The notes under the pieces: generated by a model
The model's database searches: none
The model's input: only the letters and a program-made list of their open reading frames with translations
Told to the model about the DNA's origin: nothing
Position numbers and translations under genes: made by a program
Assembly (NCBI GenBank): GCA_030248225.1
Contig: JASANE010004998.1
Span: 1-64,000 of the forward strand
Source of the DNA: Trileptium ribeirensis
Lineage: Eukaryota > Nematoda > Enoplea > Enoplida > Thoracostomopsidae
Reading direction: 5' to 3'
Length of the DNA: 64,000 nt
Shown here: positions 1 to 11,968 of the stretch, in pieces
How positions within the stretch are numbered: position 1 is the stretch's first letter
Layout of the letters: every line of letters begins with the position of its first letter

Positions 1-208
1 ATTAATTGTAAGGAAAATATGTGCTTAACAAGATATTGTTCGCGAACACAGTGTTACAAATGCATTGTCTCGGCAACCCTGTAATTGTAATGGTTTGTGC
101 TGTGTAAACTTTTCGTTTGTAACATACATTTACGTACATTGGCAGCTCATTTTTGGACATACTACAATACACACATAAACATACAAAACATATGTAGATA
201 TAAAGTAT
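1..208. other. Window edge, no gene seen
   Basis: AT-rich sequence with no convincing reading frame. A palindromic 10-mer GTTCGCGAAC sits at 38-47. The same 10-mer recurs as a cluster near 4.1 kb. Confidence 0.5.
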
Positions 209-212
209 ATAC
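209..212. repeat. 4-bp target-site duplication, left copy
   Basis: ATAC immediately precedes the left inverted repeat. The matching copy is at 1795-1798. Confidence 0.6.
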
Positions 213-1794
213 GGATCATTTCACGAAACCATGTACTTTTTAACACCGCTTTTGAAGCAAAAATAAAACGTTTTCAAATGTACAGTGTCTAAACCCCTTC
301 CGATGTAAAAAACCATGAATTTTTCGAATATCGAGGTCTCTATGCAAAACGAGCTACCTGAGACCTGTTACAGGGGTTGGAAAGGGCCCCCATAAGAGTT
401 GAATTTAATTGAAATAGTCGTATTCTGTCGTGTTGACGGAGTAACACGCGAACCATGGTATATTTTTATGCAAGTCCATGCAAAATGGTCCTCGTCAAGC
501 CATTTGGAGCACTTGCGACATAAAACCAATGCTGCTAGGGCATTATTGGGGTTAAAATCGACCAATTTAGAACAACGTGTCGCAGAAGTTTCTAGCGCAA
601 CAGAGACAGCACCTACAAATACCATTTTTATGCTCACAAACCAACATGAGCGGGGAACGTCTGAGAAAAAATTTCAGGCAGAACATTAGCCTTTTAAAAA
701 AAATGGCACCGATATGTTGAGTCGGGGGGGGCTACACCTCAGGTCGGGGGGGGGCTACAGCTTCCTACAACATGCAACGCGCCAAACTTTAGCTACTTCT
801 ATACATTCTAGATGTAGGCTGGTGTAAAACAAATACAATAGATCTATGACCAGTTTGCATTTAAGTGATGATGCCAAGGACAATGCGTGTAATAGATGTG
901 CGGGCAGGCAGAAGGGTTTCCTAGCTGCCCAGTTAACAGCACGGCCCCATATCATAGTGCAATGATGATGAACTTATATACTAATATGATTCTTGCGACC
1001 TTCGATTACTTTTATTATACATGCGGTCGGGGGGCTACAGGTCGGGGGGGCTACACGCCAGCTCGGGGGGGGGGCTACATTTTCATTAAAAATTTTTAAT
1101 AGATGGGTCGATTCTAGTGGGGCTTTACTATGTTTATATCTGGCCTATTGTAAGACTGTATGCTAAATTTGGCTTTTTTAAATTTAAGTTTGGTCAGGTC
1201 GGGGGGGGCTACATTTTGCATACCCCATTTTTGGCATTTTATGACCGTCGACCTCATAATGAAATAACACATGGACAGACGCTGATATTCTTTTTTTCAA
1301 TAACACCTGTACTGATTGCGATTACCGTTATATAGCATTTTTGGCGCTAGTGCAGTTTTACGTTATTTACCAGCGTCTGAAAGCTGCCAGATTTGACCTT
1401 GGTCGGGGGGCTACATGTCACGAAAAAAATTTTCGGAAGCTTGACGTCAGCTTCAGTGTCGATGCTTACTCCCAAGTTTTTCCGGAAAAATTAGCAAATA
1501 CCAATGGATCACAGTGAAATGAAAAACACATATATGTATCACGTGCTAGCGATACGGCGAACGTTTATATTAGGACATGTGTTTTTGGCTTCATTTGACC
1601 AACCCGGGTTGAGGGCCTCTGGCTTCTGCTATGTTTGGGGTACAGAGGTCCACCATACCTCGTTATGATCGTCGGATATGCTATTACTACATCTCACAGC
1701 GACATTAAATTTCCTTACAAAAGACTGGTGGTATGGGCCAAAAAGTGCCGATGTAGCCCCCCGACTAAAATGACATGGTTTCGTGAAATGACCC
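213..1794. mobile_element. Non-autonomous DNA transposon with G-rich internal repeats
   Basis: The ends are inverted copies of GGRTCATTTCACGAAACCAT (left from 213, right ending at 1794). The 19-base core TCATTTCACGAAACCATGT is identical at both ends. The flanks carry a 4-bp direct repeat, ATAC, at 209-212 and 1795-1798. The interior has no transposase frame. It carries eight copies of a TCGGGGGGCTACA-like motif: seven direct, near 721, 742, 1025, 1040, 1061, 1197 and 1402, and one inverted at 1752-1765. The 4-bp duplication excludes Tc1/mariner (TA) and piggyBac (TTAA). I do not assign a superfamily. Confidence 0.75.
721..1415 (+). repeat. Cluster of TCGGGGGGCTACA motifs
   Basis: Seven direct copies lie here, with G runs of 6 to 10. 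An eighth, inverted copy is at 1752-1765. The tight conservation of GGTC before and CTACA after the G run suggests a functional or recently amplified unit. The tract at 1025-1079 has three G runs in 55 bases. Confidence 0.8.
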
Positions 1795-1798
1795 ATAC

Positions 1799-4060
1799 AT
1801 CCATATTTATCATATGTTGCACCAAAACTCTGCTTATGTAGTTTAAATTTGCGACAGAGACAGGAAGTGCAGCAATACGTGGTGGGTCACAGTTTCACCT
1901 GCGCTGATCTTTAGAACGAAGCATGCATGCTCATAGGGGGAATTATTACCCACCCTGGGGCGCCTATTTTCCCTCTTGCTGATACGCACCCGTATCACCC
2001 TGGGTCTCCACACTCCACTCTCCCTCTCGCTTTCGCAAAATATGGCAAAATTGGGGAAATAAAAAAATTGAGGGCAAATAGGCAAAAACTGGGAGGCAAT
2101 TCGCAAAAATCGGCGAAAAATTTGCAAAATTCAGGACAAAATTGCCCAAAAAGGGGGAAAGTTGACAAAAATTAAGAATAGATTTGAATCCCAAAAATTT
2201 CAAAATTTATGTTCCTCGCAGAGCAGCTGATCTCCCCCGCAGCACCCGCTATCCCCCTGCGACACCTGACCTCACCCATGTATGGAACTGAGTTTGTAAC
2301 TAACGTAACAGGGGGCACCAACTGAAACTGATGGACAAGGTAATTTCATGATGACGCATGTGAGTTACTGTTTCACGTTTAGTGGCATAAAATGTTGCAC
2401 CAACGATTCTTTGTAGATAGTGTATCGTGCTAGTGATGTAATTTTGTATCTAGTTTTAATTTAAATTTGGCTATAAGTGTACTGCATTATATTCATTGTA
2501 TTAAATACTATGCCATCTATTTATTATATTTATATCTATTTACATATTGGTGAGTGTGAACTCAATCTACTGCCGGCATTCTGGCAGCAGAGGGCAGACT
2601 CTTGGGGTAAAGTCAGGCCCCGAATTCAGGGAATGTTAATGTTCTAGGTCCGGAGTGCCATGGGGGTAACCGGGTCCTCCGGGGGAAGTGTTAGTCCTCC
2701 AGGGGTTGTCAACCAGTCTGGGCGGGGGGGGGGGTGCACTGCCTTCGGAGCGTATGGGTTTGGCGCCTGGGAGGTCGGCGCTTTGTGCCGAGCGGGGGCC
2801 TCCGAACCTCAGGGGTAATCGCCTATGACCAAGAATCGAGTACATTCAACAAAATAAAAAATTTTGCGCTGATAGTTGAAATGTAACAATGTAGCGTCAC
2901 AGCGCCAACATATTTTCAAAATGTTAAATTTAACTGGCAAAGTTTCAATAATTATGTGCGCTTTCTTCCTTGTTCAGGTATATATACAACCACAGTGTTT
3001 ATACTTTAATTCATTAAAGAACAACATTACTACATATATCTGTGTACCTGTGTGCACAGAGAAAAATTATAAATATTGAAATAACGTATAAAAATATTTT
3101 TAATTGAGGCGTGTTTGCGAACTTATCGAATTATGTATATTGTAACTGCTATTTACCACAAGTTACGTAGTTCATTTGATGTTCACAATGTTATAATGTG
3201 GTGGTGGAACTTAAATGGATGTTAATAGAGAACATGAATGCAATACCCGTTTCCAACATTCTATTGGGAGAGCGCGCGCTTAAACTCACAATGTTCATTC
3301 AGGTGGGCAACAGTAAATTTTATAAACACAACTTTATCTAGATATTTGTATATACCTCATGAATAATGCAATTATTGCTTTAGTCTGTTTACAAGAGTGC
3401 CAAATTTTTTATGCCTTTAAGTTTCGCTGTGGGTACACTCACTTCGCTGCTCCATATCTCTCACAATTTTGAACCAACATCTTCATCGATGATAGATATA
3501 AACTACTTGCTTTTGCATAGGTGCTCGATGTCCGTCTTCCTAGATGACGAAGATTGTGTCCGCTAGGAAGCGGTGGCCTTGGTCAAGGAGGTAACCAAAA
3601 ATTATTTCCCGGGTGCCCACCAAAAATATTTCCTCATAATTTTTTTCGTTTTACCAATTTTCCTTAAAATGCTTGTGATTTTGTTCATAAATCCTTGGGT
3701 TTTTTCTCCCGGCTTTAACCGCCTACAGAGGGATGACGGGTGATAGTGAGAATGTGGATGAGCAGAGCTTCAGGGGTTAGATATGGCTTAGGGGGTTCGA
3801 CCTTTAGGGAGGTAACCCCTATCCCGTCTGTGGGAGCCTATGCTTTAGTGCTAAGTTAATTGTTTAGTAATTGAAATGTTAACGTTTTGTCGACAGATGA
3901 TTGAATTTACCTGCAATCTGTATTCTAAGACGCCTATTAGTTCTGTAGCACGCCACAAGGAGGGTTTTCCCACGCCCACCCTGACCGTATATGTGCATAA
4001 TGGCACGCGTAAGGCCATGTTGTACTTGATATTAATTGCTAACATATAGATGCCATTTGC
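1799..4060. other. Intergenic, repeat-derived, no gene recognised
   Basis: No frame with domain-like character was found. 2034-2205 is an A-rich tract made of diverged GCAAAAATTGGC-like units. 2590-2845 is a GC-rich island with a run of about a dozen Gs near 2723. 3560-3850 is a TTTCC/AAAAT-rich tract ending in pyrimidine- and purine-rich blocks that resemble the repeats at 9.7-11 kb. Confidence 0.4.
2034..2205 (+). repeat. A-rich AAAATTGGC-type degenerate tandem repeat, copy 1
   Basis: It is built from short, diverged units such as GGCAAAATTGGGGAAA and TCGCAAAAATCGGCGAAAAA. The tract is preceded by GCATGCATGC at 1922-1931. The same composition recurs at 7500-7640 in the same orientation, and at 6255-6400 and 8384-8640 in the opposite orientation. 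This indicates one dispersed family rather than chance low complexity. Confidence 0.5.
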
Positions 4061-4067
4061 AATATAA

Positions 4068-4312
4068 GTTTGCGAACACAAATTATTGACAAGTTCGCGA
4101 ACACATTTTAGTTATGGACACACGTTCGCGAACATTAAACGCATAGTTAATATGATTTTTAGTATTCACGCAGTGCTAGGACATTATGTGTGTTCGCGAA
4201 CGGCTTGATCTCAACAGTACTTTATGTTCAAAAATAATTTTTACATAAGAAAGCTAGTTCATTCGCACACAAAATTTATAGAATTGTTTACATCATAGAC
4301 CTGTTCGCGAAT
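4068..4312. repeat. Cluster of GTTCGCGAAC palindromes
   Basis: The copies are at 4068-4077 (GTTTGCGAAC, one change), 4093-4102, 4124-4133, 4192-4201 and 4303-4312 (last base changed). Several are flanked by ACACA. Five near-perfect copies of a 10-base CpG-containing palindrome in 245 bp of AT-rich DNA is far above chance. Confidence 0.7.
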
Positions 4313-4329
4313 CAATCAGACTATTAAGA

Positions 4330-4620
4330 TTATCTAGATTTGTGTTAGCATAACGAAAAATTTCAAAATGTAAGTAGCCTTATTTAGCGTTTCAGAACGC
4401 AGTTATGGTGAAAGTGTAAAAAGGTGCATTGTGTTAGCTAACGTAACTTAAAGGTTTAGTAATTAGATAGGAAACGTTCGCAGAACGGAAATGTTTGGAA
4501 ATAGCGTTAGGCTATTGTAACTATTAGTTTGTTCTCTAACAACATTTTGTACATGATGTCAAAATAGGATGGTAGGCGGCGTAGCTTAAGTTTACTCGTA
4601 CATTAAATGGCTAATAAATA
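4330..4620 (+). repeat. Dispersed repeat, copy 1 (partner at 38540-38860)
   Basis: It shares blocks such as TTGTTCTCTAACA, TTTGTACAT, GTGTCAAAA-like and GGTTTACTC-like stretches, in the same order, with 38745-38835. It also shares GTTAGCRTAACGAAAAA, seen at 4344 and near 38580. The copies are diverged. No coding capacity was seen. Confidence 0.5.
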
Positions 4621-4857
4621 TACACAATACAATCGTTAGCTAGTAATGGCCGCGCACATGGTACGGACAGTTGGATCGCTTCAGACCGCTGAAATTTTTC
4701 CGACCATAACAGCAAAGTCTCTTCAGCACACCCATATCGACGAGTTTCACCCAATGATTACATATTCTTTTAAATGAGTGTTAAATTAAAATATATGGAT
4801 TCTGAAACATAAAGAGCTTCGTACAACGTGTGAACCTTTGTCTTAAATATCTGGTTA

Positions 4858-4975
4858 TTGTTAAGGAAAAATTATTCATTTGGTCATAGCGATACCAGCT
4901 TGAAGGCGAAGGGATATGAAAAGTAAAAGTCTGAAAAGTTGGCCTGTTTGTATTTGGGAATGAAATTTGCATCCT
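4858..4975 (+). repeat. GGTAAACAATTTTTCATTTGG repeat, copy 1
   Basis: A diverged copy of a unit of about 110 bp. It shares a TTCATTTGG.CCTAGCGA-type start, then a GCGAAGGGATATGAAA-type block, then a TGAAAAGTTGGCC-type block, with the copies at 5188 and 5904. Confidence 0.5.
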
Positions 4976-5187
4976 AGCGATGCTTTATGTACGTGTCTTA
5001 ACCTAGCCATCCCTCAGATTCAAAATCATTCCCGGGTGCCTGAACTGATTTAACGTTACGTTGATCAGACTCGATCAATTTCAATCATGCAATCAATCAA
5101 ATATCTATGTTATATCCAAATCATAAAGAAACAGTCGTTCATATCATTACAGCTCAATGGAACCACCAATGTTTACTGTTAATGCAA

Positions 5188-5290
5188 GGTAAACAATTTT
5201 TCATTTGGGCCTAGCGACAGGAGATTGACGACGCAAGGATATGGAAACAGCCGGCTGAAAACTTGGGCTGCTTGTCGGACCCCTGCTGGC
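5188..5290 (+). repeat. GGTAAACAATTTTTCATTTGG repeat, copy 2
   Basis: It begins GGTAAACAATTTTTCATTTG, followed by a CCTAGCGA block and a CGCAAGGATATGGAAAC block. It has the same order as copies 1 and 3. Confidence 0.65.
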
Positions 5291-5903
5291 TTCTCCGCAG
5301 AGGAGCCCTAGAATATTCGGACTCCCCAGCATATCGGCTGTTCTCCCAGTTAAACGGATACAACAAAGTACAATCTATTGCTTATATTGAAGACAAAATC
5401 CAAAACAAAATGAAGCCGGTATCAAAAATACGCGTTTTCAGCAGGTAAATAACAAATATGTAACAAAAGCAATGATGAAAATGTTGTAAATGCGTGATAA
5501 ACACAAAAAAATGCAAATATAAAAACTCCAGTTAACATGGCCTGTACATAACGCAACCAGTTGGAAATTTCGCAGGCATTTCCAGCTCTCCAGGATGGAG
5601 CTTGTGGGCCCTCCAACCCAAAATTGTGGTTCTGTGAAGAGGCCAGCAACGGCTTACTACCTTTGAATCCGCCAACAGGCAATCTGCTCACTAAGCTATC
5701 CTTTCCAAACCTCACAAGAGATTTTAAAACTCCTATATGCCTCTCTCAGTCTTTCAATAAGGCCTAGTAGCAATGGTCGTTTCGTGTACTGCATATAAGT
5801 CGGCACCTAATTGCGCAGGAACATTGAAGATGGGGCAGGAATTTAATTCTGGACTTGGCAAGTCGGTATTAGTATCCGACCTTGCCGTACGGCCTCCATT
5901 TTA

Positions 5904-6005
5904 GGTAAACAATTTTTCATTTGGACCTAGCAAAAGTAGGTTGACGATGCAGGAAAGTGAAAACAACTGACTCAAAGTTTGGGCAGGGGTGGGATTCGCA
6001 TCAAC
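5904..6005 (+). repeat. GGTAAACAATTTTTCATTTGG repeat, copy 3
   Basis: It begins with the same 21 bases as copy 2. A CCTAGCAAAAGTAGGTTGAC block and a GTTTGGGC block follow. Three direct copies lie within 1.2 kb. Confidence 0.65.
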
Positions 6006-6254
6006 GAATTCTTACTCTTCGATCCTGAAGCAGCCGGTCTAATGACAGAGTTATGATTGCTCAACTTCAGAGCTGTATAATTAAGAAAAACTGTTGCAAC
6101 TTAAAATATACACCAGACCTAACCGAACCAAGCGGTACGCCCACAACTGATCTGTTATTATCGATAAACGAGTACATACACGAGGTCCAAGGTCCCAAAG
6201 TAGATAGGAGTGTAGTGGGGGATAAGCCGGTCAGCTGGGGGTGGTCATTAAGGG

Positions 6255-6400
6255 GGTAAAAAATTAACAAAATTTTCGGAACTCAATTTTTTGATTTTTG
6301 CCAAATTTTCCCATTTTTTTACAATTTTCCCCAGATTTTTGCCAATTTTCCTAGATTTACGCCTATTTTCCTCGATATTTAACAAAATTTTTCGCAAACT
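6255..6400 (-). repeat. AAAATTGGC-type degenerate repeat, copy 2 (inverted)
   Basis: T-rich on the plus strand, with units such as TTTGCCAAATTTTCCC. It is the reverse orientation of the tract at 2034-2205. The downstream GATAATCCCACCTCTCCTTC block resembles GATATCCCACCTCACCTTA near 8788, downstream of copy 4. Confidence 0.5.
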
Positions 6401-7499
6401 TTCGACGCAGAGTGATTGGCTAAGTGGGGTCGGGTTATCTGCCGGTAATATCGGCGCGCATAGGGGAGCGTGTAAAGCCTGAAGAGATAATCCCACCTCT
6501 CCTTCGCTATGGGCGTGTATGATTAAAAACCTAATCTGTGGGTTTGCTACCATCAGTAAGGAAAAGTCTAAAATTCGTAAGTTTTGTAATTTTATACAAC
6601 GCACAAGATTCATAAAAATTAATGTCGTTTCACGTAGCTAAGTTGCGCATAATCTTAAGCTACACGACAGCTAAAAAATCTATATTTATTCAAAAGAAAT
6701 TCATTTCATTTTATTTTTTATCAGTATTGCTACAGCCAACAATTATTAGCTTCAGATATCATTAGCGTCAAGTTAACTGTAGCAAATCCACATGCCATGT
6801 AACGTTAGGGATAAAGCCGATATAAACTGTAGAATGGTCGTTTGAAATAATTTGAAAGCAACCTCGTATTTAAGTTTCATAAACTGAATAAAACCATACA
6901 TACACGACCTTTGAAGTCTATAAGGAAAGCGATGGCTTCTAGGATGTCCGGGCTTACAGAAATAATTTCCTTCTTCCCCACCTAATGTATTGAAATATAA
7001 TGGTTAAAATCCTAAAACATAAAACAGATTTTCCGCGTTTAGCCAAAGTGCAAATATTGATGCAATGAACTAACCAGCATTTATCTCGGATCATCGAACA
7101 AAGAAACACCATGAAACAGTGAAATTTTTAGAAATTAACAATGTTAATGAGATTTATAATCAAAAACTTTCAAGTGCGAAAATGATATGCATGTCATGCT
7201 GCTAGCGGTAACCGAACTAAGCCTAACCTTGGTAACCCAAACTGAGGTTCCTGAATGAGTCATATACTAAACCTGAGTCTATCTTGGGGGCTTCCGCAGA
7301 TTGTTGTTTTTCTAACGACGTAATAAGGCATTTTAGTTGGGTACGATTGGACTCTAGTTTGTCTCAAAGTGAGTTGAGACTGTGCATGCATGCCTGCAGA
7401 AGCAGGGGTGTAGGAGGCTTCCCAGACCCTTGTTCTTTTTCTGAGGTTACCACCATATATCCTCTTGTGCACCACATCCACCCCTCCCCGTGCGTCTTA

Positions 7500-7640
7500 A
7501 ACGCGCAGAATATTTTTACAAATATCGGGGAAAATGAGCAAAAATTGAGGTATATTTTAACAAAAACTGTGGAAAATTGGCAAGAATCTAGGAAAAATTG
7601 TAAAAAAAAATTTAGTAAAAATAATTTCGAAAATCGATCC
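7500..7640 (+). repeat. AAAATTGGC-type degenerate repeat, copy 3
   Basis: A-rich tract of TCGGGGAAAATGAGCAAAAA-type units. As with copy 1, a GCATGCATGCC block precedes it (near 7384). Confidence 0.5.
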
Positions 7641-8383
7641 CCCTCACCACCTCCCCAAGGGTTTTTACCACTCGAAGTGATTTGAAACGGGCTATCCCCT
7701 GATACTGCGGAGCGTCACCATATGCTATATGGGATAATCCTAGAATCGCGGCTAACTATAAAAGATTTATCCTGATGCCATCAACAACTCCATAGAACGT
7801 CTGCATAGCTAGGCAGGAGTATGTGGAGAAATTTTTTGTAGCCTGATTTTCGTAAATGCTTAAAAACGACACTTGTAATAATTTTATGTTGTGTTTGGTA
7901 TGTATAGTTATATTTTGGCAGTTGTTTAACGCGGGACATGGAATTTCGGCCGCAGTCCAACGCAGGAATTTCGAATTTTGGTTGTTGTCCGGCACGGAAA
8001 ATTCAAATTTAGGAAACCGTTCAGCTTCGGACACCCGAATTAAGGCAGCTGTCCAGTATGAAAAATTCAATATTTGGCAGTATGGTCGAAATAAAAATTT
8101 AGGAACAGTTCAACACGGGAAATTGAATTTTAATCAACAATTCTGACTACAGGACAAAGCTAAAGTCAGTCTGCATTAGCATTTAACTTAAAATATAAAT
8201 GCTTCATTACAACCGACTCTTATTTTGTATTCGTAATACTGATAGGCACATTCGTGCGATATACGATTTTTACGGCTGGAGTGTACATATATTTAGCTGA
8301 CCAATAAGCAGAATATATACACGGTACTGCTATTGTTTGTTAAGAATATATACGAATAACGCCATACGATTATTGTTTCTATT

Positions 8384-8607
8384 GGAAAGAAACCGTGAAT
8401 TTAACCAAGACATTTCCGAAATTTTCTTCCGAGAATATTTTTACGGCGTTTCCTTCGATTTTTTATAATTTTCCACCAATTCCAGACCTATTTTTGGAAA
8501 GAAACCGTGAATTTAACCAAGTTATTTCCGAAATTTTCTTCCGAGAATATTTTTGTGGCATTTCCTTCGATTTTTTCTAATTTTCCTCTAACTCCAGACC
8601 TATTTTT
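8384..8607 (-). repeat. Two tandem 112-bp units within AAAATTGGC repeat copy 4
   Basis: GGAAAGAAACCGTGAATTTA starts at 8384 and again at 8496. The following 90 or so bases agree closely, with scattered substitutions (for example ACGGCG versus GTGGCA). The period is 112 bp and there are two copies. High identity suggests a recent local duplication. The frame open across it (8395-8580) is a product of the repeat and not a gene. Confidence 0.85.
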
Positions 8608-8649
8608 TCCAATTTTCACCTATTTTTATTAATTTTCCGTCATTTTCTG

Positions 8650-9880
8650 TGCAAATGTGGCGTGAGGTGACAGTGGGAGAAGAAGGGGAGGTGGGGAGCC
8701 CCAGCGGGTTGGTTGAGACTATCTTGCTGCAATTTGTATTCGAAGCTACGAGAGCAGGAGGTTTAGGCACGGTAAAGTCTCACGGCGATATCCCACCTCA
8801 CCTTAATGAGCATTTATGGCTAACGTGTTCTGTAATTCATCCGAAAACATGAGTTGCCTTTAATGCAGCTTTTAATTATACCGCTATTGAAAAATAGATA
8901 CTCCTTCCAGCAATTTCCTATATTTCGACAAAAGATTTTAATCAATTACTGTCATGGATTGCTTCAGGGCATGGACTGCTGGTAAAGAGCAAGACTAAGA
9001 TTCTATCGCCAAGGGCGTATGCGCGCTGATCATTTTAATATCGCAAGTATCGTACCGTTGTTTGTTTACTAAACACAAGAATAAATTTATTGTTGAGTCA
9101 ATAACTCCTGTGGCTTAACGACATATAATGCGCGTTTCCACTTTAGATGCTTACATTTGGTTGTTCTTTTGTCAAGTCAGCTCAGGGTCTTAAAGCTATC
9201 ATTGTATGCGAACAAACATTTTTCCTTTATGTGCGTGAACAAGATTTGCGATATAGCGTCATATATGTACTGTTCACCGTCATTATTATGTTATTAAGGT
9301 CAGAATTTCTCTGACCACGTTCACCTGAAAACACAATTGGTAATAGTGTTTGTGCGTATATTACACTATACACATAGATCGCGAAAATACCTGTCCGGTT
9401 CACATGTCTTTTGGTAAACGCGGTGAACGGTGCAAAATGGAAAAATGGGCCGTACGCAAATTCCGTTCATTCATCCCAGAGCCTTTATTCAACTTCACTA
9501 GAATGTCAACGAGAACGATGCATTTCTTGATTTTGGCAAAAGAACGACCGTGGCGTGGTAAGGTGGGCTCACGCATTAGGACCCTTTTTGCTAGTTTGAT
9601 AAGCTATATAATTAAAGAGTACGTGGAACAATTGTATTAAGAAAAATTTTCTTAAAACTTACTTATCTATATGATTGGCGTCCACAAGTTCTTCATAAGT
9701 GAAGGGGGTAGAAAAAGTGGATGAGGTATATTTAGTTTGAGCGTGGGTCCTATCCTTTGGGAAGAGGGTTAACCCGCCTTTACCCATATCGGCACAGATA
9801 GTTTAATGTTCAAATTATCTTCTGGGGGTTACATAATTTTATTACATAGCTAATGGCATGTATTTTCCTTTAGTATTTAA
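8650..9880. other. Intergenic, no gene recognised
   Basis: A 96-codon frame at 9350-9640 (plus) has no recognisable motif, and nothing around it suggests splicing. I see no repeat structure in this stretch. Confidence 0.35.
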
Positions 9881-9891
9881 GTGTCGGGTAA

Positions 9892-10010
9892 TTAGTAGGC
9901 TACCAAGGGATTCCCGGAGCAAAAATACAATTTTTCAATATTTTTCAGTAAAATATTTATTATATCGCTCCCTCAAATGTTATGTTTAACTTAGGTTGTT
10001 TTTATTGTAA
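9892..10010 (+). repeat. GGCTACCA...TATTATATC repeat, copy 1
   Basis: It carries a GGCTACCAAGGGATTCCCGG block. About 50 bases later comes a TCAGTAAAATATTTATTATA block followed by CGCTCCCTC. The same two blocks occur in the same order at 10840-10985. Confidence 0.55.
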
Positions 10011-10839
10011 CAGATCAGTCTTACGTGAGAACTCAAAGAGTCTGTGGTTTATGTCGTCGTAGCTTATGGCTGTATTTGGGATTTGTATTTGTTGTTTTTA
10101 AAACTCGCAAGATTATCTAGCTAATATTTTTATCTCAGTTGTGTGTTTTATATGACGGCGGCTTGATTACGGAGCGTTAGCTTGAAAGATAGTTGTGGAA
10201 TATATTGAGGAGTTTCCTTTAACCTTTTTGCGTGTGGAATATTTTAGCGAAGGAGCTTATACTCGGCCCTTCGGAATATGCTTATATTCTAAGGCACCTA
10301 TACTCGGGCCTTTTACTGATTGCTACTGACAAGGAAGTGCCTATATTCGTGTTTCCGATTTCACATCGCGTGCTTAATAAGCGTCGTGATTTGAGCGCAA
10401 AGAGCTTGCGGAATTCTTGTTTGGCGATTACGGATCCTAGTTGAAGTAGTCTATAGTGAAGGAGAGTACGTGTGGGGATCCGGTTATCAAAAATAGTGCC
10501 AAAAGTGATTCGCGGTGTTAACAGTGCCTAACGTTTTATCGTTCATAATAAACATTTTATATCTGTGTCTGTTGACCGACTATCTGGAACTCGAGCACGT
10601 AGAGCCGAGCAAGGTCACGCTGCAACGCAAAATATAAGGCACTAGCTTCGCTCACGAAAAAGGAAGACGCGCGCCATACCAAGCGTCCCACCGGCATACT
10701 ACTGGCCACACCTCGACCAGCACAATCCTTCGGTGACGAATTCCGTCCCCTTTTATAACCGATAGCCGACATAAGGAATAGTCCCCATCAAACCCCTACC
10801 CTTCGTAAACTCATAAAATATAACATTAAGGGTTCACCA

Positions 10840-10985
10840 GGCTACTGTTAGGGGTTAACCGGGCTACCAGGGAGGTTTCCGGTCCAAACGCGTCCCAAAA
10901 CCCAAAAATTTCCCGAAAACCCCGGGTTTATCAGTATTTCATTTATTATATCCCTCCCTCCCTTCTACGTCCGTGGGTTGTCTTT
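10840..10985 (+). repeat. GGCTACCA...TATTATATC repeat, copy 2
   Basis: It carries a GGCTACCAGGGAGGTTTCCG block, then TCAGTATTTCATTTATTATA followed by CCCTCCCTC. It is a second diverged copy of the unit at 9892. Confidence 0.55.
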
Positions 10986-11968
10986 TTGTTTTGTTTTCGC
11001 TTTTGATTGTTTTTCGTGCTAATTTGCATAATTAGCACTCGTTTCTGTTAGTAGCTAACATGTGTTAGCTCTTTAGTTAGTTTAGTTCAGTCTAGAGTCA
11101 GCAGCGGTCGACTTAGGTGACCTTTCAGTTCCGCTTCTCTGCATTTATTAGATTCTGGCTCCGATTTACTTTCTGATCTGGATTTATTTCCCAGTCGGTT
11201 TATTAATATATACCCTAACTTGAAGTACTAGATAGCTTACTTAGAATAATTGTGCGCTCAAACCTGAGACTGAGAAATAAAAAGCCTCACTCAACAAAAA
11301 GCGAAGTGAAACGAATCGATTCTAAATCAACTCCTAACGGTATTTTTGCAACTGAGTGGCAAAATTTTTCATACTCGACAAGTCGTGACAGAAGTATTCA
11401 TAGTAACAAAGGCATAGGTGGTTCAAATAGCGGTGTGTTAAATAACTGGAACCGAACCAGTATGTATATATAGTGATTCCCACCGACCAACCCGGCATGC
11501 GAGCAAAGTGCTAATGTATTAGTTCCACTTAACTATTACTAAAGCCTAATTACAATTAGAAATATCATGCCTGACTAATGGCTTGCAATTAGCTTGCTTA
11601 GCACGTTTCAACTCGTATATCATTCTTACAACTGTATCAACGCTTTCCTCGCCCAAATCTTTTGATTTTATTTCACAGCCTCATGGTGTGACAGCTGAGT
11701 AACCAAACCACTAGAGACAGGGAGTCACTTACTCCGTTCCTGCTCCAGTGACCCAGTACCCCTCTGCCACCCTTTTAAACATACAGTAATAATATATAGC
11801 TTGCAAGCGAATAAATATATAATACACATTTTCATATGATATGAACAATGTATAATTAAATATAACATAAAAATAACCAACCTGCCAAGCGGTGGTAAGA
11901 AGGATGTTAAGGGGCAAGTGTCCCACTTATAAACACCCTCATAAAAGCTTCATAATCAATAATAATTG

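Noticed and set aside
2720..2735. Regulatory G tract
   Set aside because: A single homopolymer run in a GC-rich patch, with no further support.
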